The position numbers and the translations under genes are program-made. 47,621 bases of DNA from an uncultured Collinsella sp. Lineage in GTDB: Bacteria > Actinomycetota > Coriobacteriia > Coriobacteriales > Coriobacteriaceae. The notes below the pieces were generated by a model. That model worked only from the letters and a program-made list of their open reading frames with translations. It was not told where the DNA came from and searched no databases. Where the stretch lies: assembly GCA_902470835.1 (NCBI GenBank), contig CABRHR010000006.1, positions 1 to 47,621 of the forward strand, written 5' to 3'. Positions 32,401-39,195 of the stretch are shown in pieces (the stretch's first letter is position 1; every line of letters starts with the position of its first letter).

Positions 32401-34070
32401 TGATTGGCGGTGCGACGGTCGAGGGTCAGGTGACGCTCGAGGTCAAGCCGCGTGCGATCACGGTCACCGCTCAGAACGCCTCCAAGACCTACGGCGAGAA
32501 AGACCCCGTCTTTGAGTGGTCGGTCACCGCTGGCGAGCTCGTAAAGGACGAGACACTTGAGCTCGAGATCGCGCGCGAAGACTGCGACGACGTGCGCGAG
32601 GGCGGCTATGCGCTGCGGCTGACGCAGCCCGAGGGCGCCAACCCCAACTACATCATTACGTTCGTCGACGGCACGTTCACCATTAACCAGCGCCTGCTCA
32701 CCGTGACGTGGGGCACCACCGAGTTCGTCTACGACGGCAAGGAGCACTGTCCCGTGGCCACGCTCGGCAATGTTATCGGCAAGGATGACCTTGGTGCATT
32801 CGTTGACGGTTCCCAGACCGAGGTCGGCACCTCTTATAAGGCGACCCTCGCCGAGCTGACGGGCAAGGCTGCGGGCAACTACGTACTGCCTGCCGATGGC
32901 TTGACCTGCGAGTTCTCCATCAAGAACGCCCCGCAGGACGCGCCGGTGGTTCAGACCGAGGCCGAGACCGTGAGCGGCAAGTCCGACGGCAAGATCACGA
33001 GCGTCGACGCCACCATGGAGTGGCGTGCCCAAGGTGCTGCCGAGTACCAGGCCGTGGGCAAGGACGTGACCGAGCTCAAGGACCTCGCCGCCGGCGTGTA
33101 CGAGGTACGCTACCAGGCTAAGGCCAACTACGACGCCTCTGCCGTTACCGAGGTTACCGTGAAGGCTGGCCGCAAGCTCGTCGTGACGCTGCCGGGTAAT
33201 CAGGCTGGATACACGCTCACCTCGACGGCGACCGAGCTCGACTGGCACGGCTCCGCAAAGCTCGCCATCAGCATCGACGGCGCGTACTTTACGGGCAAGG
33301 ACTACGCCGTCAACGTCAACGGCAAGGCCGTTAAGCTCTCCGACGATGGCGCCTATGAGCTCAAGGACGTCGAGGACGACGTGAACGTGACGGTCGATGG
33401 CGTCCTCAAGCACGAGCCCGACGGCTCCGGCTGGGCGCACGACGCCAAGGCTCACTGGCACATCTGCCGCTGCGGCGAGATCCTCGACAAGGCTGAGCAC
33501 ACCTTTGAGTGGGTCGTTGACAAGCCGGCGACCACCGAGGCCAAGGGCGAGAGGCACCAGGAGTGCACTGTCTGCGGCGAGAAGGGCAAGACCGAGGACA
33601 TCGCGATCCTGGCCCCCACGATCATTGAGGGTGCAGGCCAGGCGATTACGGTCGACACCGCCAAGGACCTGAGCTTCCGCTCGAACGCGCAGATCAAGTA
33701 CTTCAAGACGGTGCTGGTCGACGACATGGAAGTCGGTGCTGATAACTTCGTTCTTACCTCGGGCTCTACAATCGTGACGCTCAAGGCGAGCTTCGTGAAG
33801 ACGCTTGGCGTGGGCGAGCATAAGCTGAGCGTGGTTTCGACCACGGGTACGGCCGAGACGACCTTTACCATTGCCGAGGCCGCCAAGCCGACGCCCGATT
33901 CGAGCCAGACCACCACGACCACGACGACCACGTCTTCTAAGTCCAAGAAGAAGGCTGGCAAGGCGACCATGCCTTCGGTCGGCGATGGGATGTACGCCAT
34001 GGCTGGTGGCGTACTTGCAGCCGGCGTGGCAGTTCTGCTGCTGGCATACGCCATGAGGCGCCGCGCCTAG
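26454..34070 (+). CDS. Giant wall-anchored repeat protein with beta-helix and MBG-type modules
   Basis: 2,538 residues; start at the ATG at 26454 behind AAGGGGAGC, then a signal peptide (LLGIATVACALVASPAAAEA). Residues about 60-480 look like a right-handed beta-helix (LNNCTFNNNRQ, VNNSDVTLNNCLVQS). From about residue 920 three modules of roughly 465 residues repeat. Each contains a zinc-ribbon-like segment (HWHxCxCG then CxxCG), a GYSGEYDG segment, an MBG domain (KTYGDDDP to GTFTI), a YDGEEHCP segment, and a GRKLxVTLP then TELDWHGSA segment. A fourth zinc-ribbon-like segment closes the series at about 2320. The Thr-rich linker leads to MPSVGDG, a hydrophobic helix and MRRRA, a sorting-signal layout with a degenerate LPXTG. 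A cell-surface adhesin or sugar-binding protein is inferred; the ligand is unknown. Confidence 0.88.
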   Translation: MREKKMGMRAALTRLLGIATVACALVASPAAAEAATTADIPQDVILAQRSRTGLQYPYSVKLEAGKDYVIGGEITLGYYEVEGGTKDDPTRVYFSNKPKYGGTIVDKRDSTSGELFVLKGGYIEFIGTNGSFQTQFDCNGHSFLSDDANPDKTYGADSVIDKRCAGGSLNFKMSGIELGTITGKRSKRAIALYGTMDGGESAVFEDVSVIGWDCRTGTASYGHDHNYGNSTYLYTASPAPVTIRGSQNSGKSLDATFNNCTFEGNCDNCAGALSVVGRGFRPNVVLNNCTFNNNRQESIWCKSLGVEDTNEHTHAGNIVVNNSDVTLNNCLVQSMDSRVPAANYTQDMVMTSAIAVAKGSACTLNNTKISDTYAEGTYYYADANTRRNTVYARGTVTLAGNTTITTNVDKGARGLALDTPGVYYLGKLNIAESFTGKVQLSLKDDQLGSYTGTQWPLGTCDIEETDLRSRVTTDDLSVGIGKTDDGYVYASRLPHEHVWSVEKAANSSCQLKVTCSGKMRPSDCNYKNGYSVELGIDGATSDKGRLGVTYSGSKVAPTLTMSNKDGYATDDIVSTGGVYISGSRYYKLSKWSDSKGEPLEKVPTDAGIYRIESKVRVEGQEGDLTLTREFQIKPLDLSKVSGLTFIFDDNGTDTTINGETVRAYPWTGEKITPKFSVGVYNYSTRGWSYFVKDGDYKIDSDPTYSTVSATDPPSSNSYYPYYQVYIKGMGNYAGSVCANWTITGTQFENVTAEGFEGPYDGQPHGVNISVEKAPDDMKIEYSVDGGDEWKEEAPSFTDVQYDGRDICSVTVEYRITAKGYVTKSGSVEIRITLGSQPTPWSYIASEGTGVKVKNESAHLLEDGSLSNLNKTYEWRKSGDKYWESVSTGKTSIDNLPAGKYEVRFKSDKNHKASDPNVFTIAEGPHASKDGTWLRTEGSDGTHWQVCRCEEKINEGKHEFCWEEVTAPTSEKPGLKRYQCSTCGYVLREEEIPPACVGGYVGVYDGNEHAVSVDLKEGATAQFSVDGGATWKTDAPSIKNVGKTTVDYKVTTPGASDIKGQVTLEVTPCPITVAPAAASKTYGDPDPDFTYKVTAGSLMEGDTLSGITYKRDEGEKVLTGYKTYKVTASQEEGANANYDITFEAGEFTITRRTIDVTWNVGQYVYNGQEQGPTAEITNLVNGDDVSLNVTDAVRVNAGTYTAYVSNLIGENAVLANYRKPSSRIECKYAIAKAKRDSAPNVKATAETVSGKHDGTIEGVDTSMMLGKPSKQMMFIKASDLVDGDKLENLAPGSYRLCYGATTNYEASEIVTVTIAAGPKLKVTLPAEQAGYTITADATELDWHGSATLKLAVADGYYATKDLAVKANGETIKPSEQGVYQLSKVEKDTVITVEGIAKHEPDGTGWKSDGSSHWHVCTCGERIDVAEHTFEWVIDEKPTVEKPGSKHLHCTVCDYNSSEKVVIPAASVAGYSGEYDGKVHTADVSALPEGTAVQYSIDGGVNWSAEAPSIKDAGTLPFKYRATVDGAAIEGEAELVVTPRKVTVTASDASKTYGDDDPVLGSKVAEGKLVEGESLQDITVSRKAGETVSKGGYVVTASQTEDANPNYEITFKPGTFTIDKRELTVKWDATTEFTYDGEEHCPGADLDNILEGDDVSAYVDGAAVKAGTYTAEITKLTGADKGNYKLPATGLTCEFSIKKAPKGAPVVQGVAETVSAKADGKITAVDATMEWRAKDSGEYQAVPEGVTELSGLAAGTYEVRYRADDNHEASAATKVTVATGRKLAVTLPAEQVGYKLTADATELDWHGSATLAISIEDGYFADPSAYVVKVNGSVVALNDRGEFTVQDVEGDVRVTVEGVRKHEAVSDTWLSDDNTHWHESTCGDKIDEAAHTFTWIVDTPPTATEKGLGHRQCVVCGYALASEEIPAVAIAGYSGEYDGAYHTVNASALPEGATAEYSADGGKTWSATAPEIKNVSKLDVAYRVMIGGATVEGQVTLEVKPRAITVTAQNASKTYGEKDPVFEWSVTAGELVKDETLELEIAREDCDDVREGGYALRLTQPEGANPNYIITFVDGTFTINQRLLTVTWGTTEFVYDGKEHCPVATLGNVIGKDDLGAFVDGSQTEVGTSYKATLAELTGKAAGNYVLPADGLTCEFSIKNAPQDAPVVQTEAETVSGKSDGKITSVDATMEWRAQGAAEYQAVGKDVTELKDLAAGVYEVRYQAKANYDASAVTEVTVKAGRKLVVTLPGNQAGYTLTSTATELDWHGSAKLAISIDGAYFTGKDYAVNVNGKAVKLSDDGAYELKDVEDDVNVTVDGVLKHEPDGSGWAHDAKAHWHICRCGEILDKAEHTFEWVVDKPATTEAKGERHQECTVCGEKGKTEDIAILAPTIIEGAGQAITVDTAKDLSFRSNAQIKYFKTVLVDDMEVGADNFVLTSGSTIVTLKASFVKTLGVGEHKLSVVSTTGTAETTFTIAEAAKPTPDSSQTTTTTTTTSSKSKKKAGKATMPSVGDGMYAMAGGVLAAGVAVLLLAYAMRRRA
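29224..33612 (+). repeat. Tandem modules within the surface-protein gene
   Basis: The zinc-ribbon-like segment recurs at about 29224, 30640, 32029 and 33412, giving periods of about 1,416, 1,389 and 1,383 bases. Modules two and three are more alike in DNA than either is to module one, whose DNA is more AT-rich. Such long repeats are prone to recombination and to short-read assembly collapse, so the number of modules may be underestimated. Confidence 0.8.
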
Positions 34071-34088
34071 TCGCCTCCTCATCCCCTT

Positions 34089-34123
34089 GGGGCCCCGGAT
34101 TTCGCCATCCGGGCCCCTTTTTT
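34089..34123 (+). terminator. Intrinsic terminator after the surface-protein gene
   Basis: GGGGCCCCGGAT (34089-34100) pairs with ATCCGGGCCCC (34107-34117) around TTCGCC, followed by six Ts. Confidence 0.9.
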
Positions 34124-34141
34124 GTGGCGCCGCGAGGTCTT

Positions 34142-34350
34142 GTGGGCAAAAAATGGCAAATATGAGTACTGTCACTATTTTAGTAACAGCAAAATAAGGC
34201 TCAAAACGGGTCTAGGGAGCGTCGCGAGCGTGATTTTGGGATGCCTGTCGCTGGATTCGGAGCCCAAAAAGGCGATTCATGGGCCTGACGGACCGAAAAA
34301 CGCTGCTACTAATCTGGTAACAGTACTCATATTTGCCCTTTTTTGCCCAC
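34142..34350. mobile_element. MITE-like element with 31-base terminal inverted repeats
   Basis: The outer 31 bases on each side (34142-34172 and 34320-34350; GTGGGCAAAAAA start) are inverted repeats with one mismatch, and imperfect pairing continues about 18 bases further in. The 209-base interior encodes nothing evident. Layout and size fit a non-autonomous transposable element; no target-site duplication is obvious. It fills much of the 486-base gap between the surface-protein gene and nadA. Between 34351 and 34471 I see nothing but AT-rich sequence. Confidence 0.65.
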
Positions 34351-34471
34351 GGCCCCTCAAACTGGGGCATCAAACAGAGGGTTCAAATATTAGAAAGAAG
34401 CCATTTCGGCTCTTTTCAGCTCGCCAATTCTAAAATGGGTCGCTCCGTAATTGAATCTTTATTTCAACTTT

Positions 34472-34515
34472 ACACCTAGGTTTACAGCTGTCTTGTCAGC
34501 TGTAAACCTAGGTGT
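34472..34515. promoter_or_regulatory. Candidate NiaR operator upstream of nadA
   Basis: A perfect 19-base inverted repeat: ACACCTAGGTTTACAGCTG (34472-34490) and CAGCTGTAAACCTAGGTGT (34497-34515) around TCTTGT. Position, symmetry and the TGTCTTGTCA-like centre fit what is known of NiaR (3H-domain nicotinate-responsive repressor) sites, and the operon's last gene encodes such a protein. Confidence 0.75.
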
Positions 34516-34521
34516 CATACT
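34493..34521 (+). promoter_or_regulatory. Candidate nadABC-niaR promoter inside the operator
   Basis: TTGTCA (34493-34498), exactly 17 bases, then CATACT (34516-34521). The -35 lies in the centre of the palindrome and the right arm fills the spacer, so a bound repressor would block polymerase directly. Confidence 0.6.
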
Positions 34522-34556
34522 AAAGCCCCAAGATTCGCCAAAAGAGAGGGGCCTTG

Positions 34557-35582
34557 ATGGCACAGAGCGCGAACATGGATGCATCGGAGCTTGCACGCGA
34601 TATTGCGGCCGGCCTGGCATCGGCAACGACGGCAACGGAGCGCGCGGCATTGGTGCCCGCAGAGCTCGTCGAGGCCATTCAGCAACTAAAAACCCAACGC
34701 GACGCGGTAATCCTGGCACACTATTACGTGGCGCCCGAGGTACAGGCCGTGGCCGATTACGTCGGCGACAGCTTCTACCTGGCAAAGCTCGCCAAGAGCC
34801 TGCCGCAGCAGACCATCGTGCTGTGCGGCGTGGAGTTTATGGGCGAGAGCGCCAAGCTGCTCAATCCCAACAAGACCGTGCTGCTGCCCGAGCCGGGCGC
34901 GGATTGCCCCATGGCGCACATGGTCAAGCGCGAGACGGTCGACGCGGCCCGCGCCGAGTACGGCGACGACCTTGCCGTGGTCTGCTACGTCAACTCCACG
35001 GTCGAGATCAAGAGCTGGAGCGACGTGTGCGTTACCAGCTCTAACGCCGTCAAGATTGTCTTCGAGCTGCCGCAGCAGCACATCTTGTTCATTCCCGACC
35101 AAAACCTGGGCCGCTTTGTGGCCGAGCAGGTGCCCCAAAAGCATGTCATCCTCAACAACGGCTACTGCCCGCGTCATCACATCATCACCGTCGAGCAGAT
35201 CGTCGACGCGCAGGAGGCGCACCCCGACGCGCTCGTGCTGGCGCACCCCGAGTGCAAGGCCGACGTCCTGGCCGAGGCCGACTACATCGGCTCCACCGCC
35301 GGCATCATCAAGTATGCCGAGGAGTCGGACGCGAGCGAGTTCATCATCGTGACGGTCCGCGGCGTGCTCTACGAGCTCGAGCGCCGCTGCCAGGGCACCG
35401 GCAAGAAGTTCTACTTCCCTGCGGTGCAGCCCACCTGCGTCAACATGGATTTCATTACGCTCGAAAAGCTCGTGCACTGCCTGGAGACGGGCGAGGGCGA
35501 GGTGCAGATTGGCGTGTCGGACGAGGCCGCCGATCAGGCCAAGCTCACGCTCGACCGCATGCTCGAGTACGCGGCGCGCTAA
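34557..35582 (+). CDS. nadA: Quinolinate synthase A
   Basis: 341 residues. NadA condenses iminoaspartate with dihydroxyacetone phosphate to quinolinate, using a [4Fe-4S] cluster held by three cysteines, here most likely C90 (VLCGVEFMGESAK), C204 (NNGYCPRHHII) and C294 (QPTCVNM). Other family segments are AVILAHYYVAPEVQAVADYVG and GSTAGIIKYA. The start is the ATG at 34557 after AGAGAGGGG; an adjacent TTG at 34554 is less likely. First gene of nadA-nadB-nadC-niaR, downstream of the palindromic operator. Cytoplasmic. Confidence 0.96.
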   Translation: MAQSANMDASELARDIAAGLASATTATERAALVPAELVEAIQQLKTQRDAVILAHYYVAPEVQAVADYVGDSFYLAKLAKSLPQQTIVLCGVEFMGESAKLLNPNKTVLLPEPGADCPMAHMVKRETVDAARAEYGDDLAVVCYVNSTVEIKSWSDVCVTSSNAVKIVFELPQQHILFIPDQNLGRFVAEQVPQKHVILNNGYCPRHHIITVEQIVDAQEAHPDALVLAHPECKADVLAEADYIGSTAGIIKYAEESDASEFIIVTVRGVLYELERRCQGTGKKFYFPAVQPTCVNMDFITLEKLVHCLETGEGEVQIGVSDEAADQAKLTLDRMLEYAAR

Positions 35583-35585
35583 GCC

Positions 35586-35620
35586 AATGTGACATGAGGG
35601 ATCATCCCTTATGCCACATT
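35586..35620 (+). other. Hairpin between nadA and nadB
   Basis: AATGTGACATGAGGGAT pairs with ATCCCTTATGCCACATT with two or three mismatches. It has no T-run, so it is more likely an mRNA-stability or processing structure than a terminator. The nadB ribosome site GGGAGAGG follows. Confidence 0.6.
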
Positions 35621-35638
35621 ACAAGGGAGAGGATTCCT

Positions 35639-37015
35639 GTGGAAACCAAACAATACCCCGATATGGAGTGTGACGTTGTCATTGCCGGTTGCGGCGTGGC
35701 GGGCTTGTATGCGGCTCTCAATCTGCCGACGAGCACGCGCGTGATCATGCTCTCCAAGGGCGCTGTCGACGAGTGCGATTCGATGCTCGCGCAGGGCGGC
35801 ATCTGCGTGCTGCCCGAAGGCTCGGACTACGATGCCTTCTTTGAGGACACCATGCATGCCGGCCATTACGAGAACCGCCGCGAGAGTGTTGACATCATGA
35901 TTCGCTCGAGCCGCTCGGTCATCAACGACCTGCTGGCCATGGGCGTGGATTTTGAGCGCAAGGCCGACGGCAGCCTCGACTTTACCCGCGAGGGCGCACA
36001 CAGCCGCCCGCGCATCGCCTTCCATGCCGATATTACGGGCAAGGAAATTACGACCAAGCTGCTCCAGGCTGTCCGCAAGCTGGATAACGTGCAGATTCTC
36101 GAACACGTTGCCATGACCGACATCCTGACCGCCGAGCGCGATGGCGCCACAGTGTGCACCGGCGTCGTCGCCGTCGCCGTGGACGAGGACGATTCAGCTC
36201 GCCCCGCCGACGAGCTGGCAAATGCCGCCGAGGGCGTGCATGCCGGTAAGCCGTTTAAGATCCATGCCCGCCATACGCTGTGGGCAACGGGCGGTATCGG
36301 TGGCGTATACGACCACTCGACCAACTACCCGCAGCTCACGGGCGACGCCTGTTACATCGCACAGGAGCACGGCATCACGATGGAGCACCTGGACTACGTG
36401 CAGATTCACCCCACGGGTCTGTTCTCGCCGCAGCCGGGCCGCACGTTCCTAATCAGCGAAAGTTGCCGCGGCGAGGGCGCGATTCTGCTCAATGCCGCCG
36501 GCGAGCGTTTTACCGACGAGTTGCAGCCGCGCGACGTTGTCGCCGCCGCCATCCGCAAGCAGATGAAGCAGGACGGCACCGAGCACGAATGGCTGAGCTT
36601 TGCCCCCGTCGATCGCGACGTGGTGACCGGGCACTTTGCCAATATCCGCGCGCGCTGCCTAGAGGACGGCCGCGACATCCTGGACGAGCCCATTCCCGTC
36701 ACGCCTACGCAGCACTACTTTATGGGCGGCGTATGGGTCGACAAGGACGGCCGCACCTCGATGCCCGAGCTCTACGCCGCGGGCGAGACGGCCTGCAACG
36801 GCGTTCACGGCAAGAACCGCCTGGCTTCTAACAGCCTGCTCGAGTCTCTGGTTTGGGGCCGTCGCGCCGCGTGGTACATGCGCACCGGCGAGTCGCTGGC
36901 CGTGGAGCAGGCGGGCGATCCTGCGCTCGATGGCCGTCATCGCGCTCTGAGCGCCGATGCCCTGGCAATCGATGATTTGGCCCGTGCCGCCGGCACGCAG
37001 GCCGTGGAGGAGTAG
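35639..37015 (+). CDS. nadB: L-aspartate oxidase
   Basis: 458 residues. It oxidises L-aspartate to iminoaspartate with FAD, the substrate for NadA. The FAD-binding motif is DVVIAGCGVAGLYAALNL at about residues 12-29; then MLAQGGICVLPEGSD, ATGGIGGVYDHSTNYPQLTGD, HPTGLFS, and the C-terminal FAD/active-site segment NGVHGKNRLASNSLLESLVWGRRAA. The start is a GTG at 35639 supported by GGGAGAGG; an ATG eight codons on is possible. The protein stops soon after the FAD domain, with little of the helical C-terminal domain that makes most NadB proteins 510-540 residues. Four bases before nadC. Confidence 0.94.
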   Translation: METKQYPDMECDVVIAGCGVAGLYAALNLPTSTRVIMLSKGAVDECDSMLAQGGICVLPEGSDYDAFFEDTMHAGHYENRRESVDIMIRSSRSVINDLLAMGVDFERKADGSLDFTREGAHSRPRIAFHADITGKEITTKLLQAVRKLDNVQILEHVAMTDILTAERDGATVCTGVVAVAVDEDDSARPADELANAAEGVHAGKPFKIHARHTLWATGGIGGVYDHSTNYPQLTGDACYIAQEHGITMEHLDYVQIHPTGLFSPQPGRTFLISESCRGEGAILLNAAGERFTDELQPRDVVAAAIRKQMKQDGTEHEWLSFAPVDRDVVTGHFANIRARCLEDGRDILDEPIPVTPTQHYFMGGVWVDKDGRTSMPELYAAGETACNGVHGKNRLASNSLLESLVWGRRAAWYMRTGESLAVEQAGDPALDGRHRALSADALAIDDLARAAGTQAVEE

Positions 37016-37018
37016 ACC

Positions 37019-37879
37019 ATGAATCCCATTACCATGAAGCTCGTCGTCGATGATCTGATTTTGCAGGCTCTGCGCGAGGACATCACGTTTGAGGACGTGA
37101 GTACGGCGAGCGTGTGCCCCACGGCGCGCCCCGCTACTGTTGAGCTCATCGCCAAGGCCGACGGCATTATCGCCGGCCTGGACGTATTCGCCCGCACCTT
37201 TGAGCTGCTGGATCCGCAGAGCTCCGTGTTGTTCGATGTCGCGGACGGCGACGAGGTACACGCCGGCGATCACGTGGGCCAGGTGCGCGGCGACGCGCGC
37301 GTGCTGCTTTCGGGCGAGCGCGTGGCGCTCAACTACCTGCAGCGCATGAGCGGCATCGCTACTTACACACATCGGATGGCGGCTGCGCTCGTGGGCACCA
37401 AGACCGTGCTTGTCGACACGCGCAAGACCACGCCGGGCATGCGTGTCTTCGAGAAGGCCGCAGTCGAGATCGGCGGTGGCAGCAACCACCGCTACAACCT
37501 GTCGACGGCCGTCATGCTCAAGGACAACCATATCGACGCCGCCGGTGGTGTGACGCGAGCGATCGAAATGGCGCGTGCCCATGCGTCCTTTACCACGACG
37601 GTCGAGATTGAGTGCGAGAGCCTGGATATGGTGCGCGAAGCCGCTGAGGCCGGTGCCGACATCATCATGCTCGACAACATGACGCACGACGATATGGCCG
37701 CCGCCATCGAGCTTATCGACGGTCGCGCCAAGACCGAGTGCTCGGGCAACGTGGATGCCGGCAACATCCGTGCCCTGGCCGACCTGGGCGTCGACTTTAT
37801 TAGCTCGGGCGCCCTGACGCACTCCGCGCCGATCCTCGACCTCTCGCTTAAGCACCTGCGTCTGCTGGACGGTAAATAA
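37019..37879 (+). CDS. nadC: Nicotinate-nucleotide pyrophosphorylase (carboxylating)
   Basis: 286 residues. NadC converts quinolinate and PRPP to nicotinate mononucleotide, CO2 and PPi. Diagnostic segments: LQRMSGIAT, VDTRKTTPGMRVFEKAAVEIGGGSNHR split around the quinolinate-binding Arg/His residues, MLKDNHI, VEIECESLDMVREA, and ADIIMLDNM. Its stop codon TAA shares its last A with the ATG of niaR, so the two are translationally coupled. Confidence 0.96.
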   Translation: MNPITMKLVVDDLILQALREDITFEDVSTASVCPTARPATVELIAKADGIIAGLDVFARTFELLDPQSSVLFDVADGDEVHAGDHVGQVRGDARVLLSGERVALNYLQRMSGIATYTHRMAAALVGTKTVLVDTRKTTPGMRVFEKAAVEIGGGSNHRYNLSTAVMLKDNHIDAAGGVTRAIEMARAHASFTTTVEIECESLDMVREAAEAGADIIMLDNMTHDDMAAAIELIDGRAKTECSGNVDAGNIRALADLGVDFISSGALTHSAPILDLSLKHLRLLDGK

Positions 37880-38424
37880 TGAATGCCCGCGAGCGTCGCC
37901 GTTCCATCATGGCCGTGCTCGAGGGAGCCAAAGATCCCGTTTCGGGCAGTGCGCTTGCCAGCGAGGTGGGCGTGAGCCGTCAGGTCGTGGTGCAGGACAT
38001 TGCCCTGCTGCGCGCCGACGGGCACGATATCGTCGCCACCAATCGCGGCTACGTGCTGCAGGAGGCGGCGAGCAGCCCGGCTGTGCCCACGCGCCTGGTC
38101 AAGGTGCGCCACAGCGTGGAGCAGGCGGGCGACGAGCTCACGAGCATCGTCGACGCGGGCGGCGCCGTGCTCAACGTGATCGTCAACCACCGCGTGTACG
38201 GCAAGATCACGGCCGACCTGGATATCCGTAACCGCCGCGATATCGAACGCTACCTGCATGACATCGCCAGCGGCAAGAGCTTTCCGCTGCTGACGGTGAC
38301 CAGCGGCTATCACTTCCATCGCATCGCGGCAGAAGACGAGCAGACTCTCGACGAGATCGAGACCATGCTCAAGGAGAAAGGCTACTTGGCGGACCTAATG
38401 CCCTACGAAGACGACCTGTCCTAG
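37879..38424 (+). CDS. niaR: NiaR-type nicotinate-responsive repressor (HTH plus 3H domain)
   Basis: 181 residues. The N-terminal HTH_11 domain (residues about 5-60) has SGSALASEVGVSRQVVVQDIALLR; the C-terminal 3H domain (about 75-170) has the three conserved histidines in VRHSVEQ, VNHRVYGKI and TSGYHFHRI. NiaR proteins bind nicotinic acid and then repress NAD synthesis and niacin uptake. It is the last gene of the operon and overlaps nadC by one base. The palindrome over the nadA promoter would make the operon self-repressing. A strong terminator follows. Confidence 0.92.
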   Translation: MNARERRRSIMAVLEGAKDPVSGSALASEVGVSRQVVVQDIALLRADGHDIVATNRGYVLQEAASSPAVPTRLVKVRHSVEQAGDELTSIVDAGGAVLNVIVNHRVYGKITADLDIRNRRDIERYLHDIASGKSFPLLTVTSGYHFHRIAAEDEQTLDEIETMLKEKGYLADLMPYEDDLS

Positions 38425-38437
38425 TAACGACGAATGC

Positions 38438-38476
38438 AAAAGGAGGCCTCCGCGGCGATGCGGAGGCCTCCTTTTT
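38438..38476. terminator. Bidirectional intrinsic terminator between niaR and the ferredoxin gene
   Basis: AAAGGAGGCCTCCGC (38438-38452 or so) pairs with GCGGAGGCCTCCTTT around GGCGAT, followed by Ts on plus and by TTTTG on minus. It serves both converging genes. Confidence 0.9.
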
Positions 38477-38515
38477 GTGCACGGTGTACTTGTGAGTGTG
38501 CAAGTGGGGGAGTTG

Positions 38516-38701
38516 TTACTCCTCGACGATCTCGGTGATCGCGCCGGCGGGGCAAGCGTCCTGGCAAGCGCCACAGGCGACGCAGGAATCCTCGTCAGCG
38601 ACGGTAGCGACGTCCTGGAGCTCCAGAACGCCAGCGGGGCAGGAGTCGACGCAAACGCCACAAGCGATGCACTCGTCGGCATCAATTACGGGATGAGCCA
38701 T
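38516..38701 (-). CDS. 2[4Fe-4S] ferredoxin
   Basis: 61 residues with two complete CxxCxxCxxxC motifs: C11, C14, C17, C21 and C40, C43, C46, C50. Each set is expected to share one cysteine with the other cluster in the usual clostridial-type manner. The small, acidic protein carries electrons for anaerobic enzymes. The start is the ATG at 38701 (MAHPVIDADE) with GAGAGGAAA upstream; the frame to 38767 has no support. It is monocistronic and convergent with niaR. Confidence 0.96.
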   Translation of the reverse strand: MAHPVIDADECIACGVCVDSCPAGVLELQDVATVADEDSCVACGACQDACPAGAITEIVEE

Positions 38702-38949
38702 GGTAGTTTCCTCTCTGTTGACCGACGCTACAGGCGATGCGCGTCGGTTTGATTCGGGCAAAAACATACCACGGGAGCGACCGTTTGCAATACCCTCTGA
38801 CCGGCATCTTCATACCGTTCGCCGAGTATGCCACGGCTTACTAAAAAATATGCAGGTAAGGCCGTTGAGCTGCGCAAATGTTAGCTATAGGTGACTTGAA
38901 ATATTGAGCTATTGAGCGCGCCTGCGGAAAGGACATCCCGTTATTTTGC

Positions 38950-39100
38950 CGAAAAACGGGCCGCAGTTTCCGGTTGGGCCCGCTAGCGGAAACTGCGACC
39001 CGGTATCAGCTCTCAAAACGGGACACGGTTTCCGGTTGAGCTTTCAGACGGAAACTGCGGCCCGGAATCCACGCTCAAACCGGGACAAGCTTTCCGCAAG
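38950..39100. repeat. Tandem GTTTCCG hairpins (family I)
   Basis: Two consecutive hairpins: GGGCCGCAGTTTCCG (38958-38972) with CGGAAACTGCGACCC (38987-39001), and GGGACACGGTTTCCG (39020-39034) with CGGAAACTGCGGCCC (39049-39063). A half unit (CCGGGACAAGCTTTCCG) follows at about 39081-39097. The rest of the 657-base gap between ferredoxin and dnaK (38702-38949 and 39101-39358) shows nothing except the dnaK regulatory region. Confidence 0.8.
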
Positions 39101-39195
39101 GCAGCCCCAGGCACCCCCGGACGCAAACCTCAGCCATCTCTACATAGATCTCGATAGATTTGCCGAGAACTCAATCAGCGCATCTACCTGCGCAT

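Noticed and set aside
29559..34175. 1,538-codon open frame antisense to the surface-protein gene
   Set aside because: It is a shadow of the repetitive, GC-rich coding strand; its translation is low-complexity Leu/Arg/Gly-rich, with no ribosome site or domain.
34351..34556. NAD riboswitch upstream of nadA
   Set aside because: The region is a single strong palindrome with a promoter inside it, and a NiaR gene is in the operon, so a protein operator is more likely.
38950..39100. Possible CRISPR-like array of GTTTCCG repeats
   Set aside because: The units are hairpins with only two and a half copies, no constant spacer length and no cas genes.
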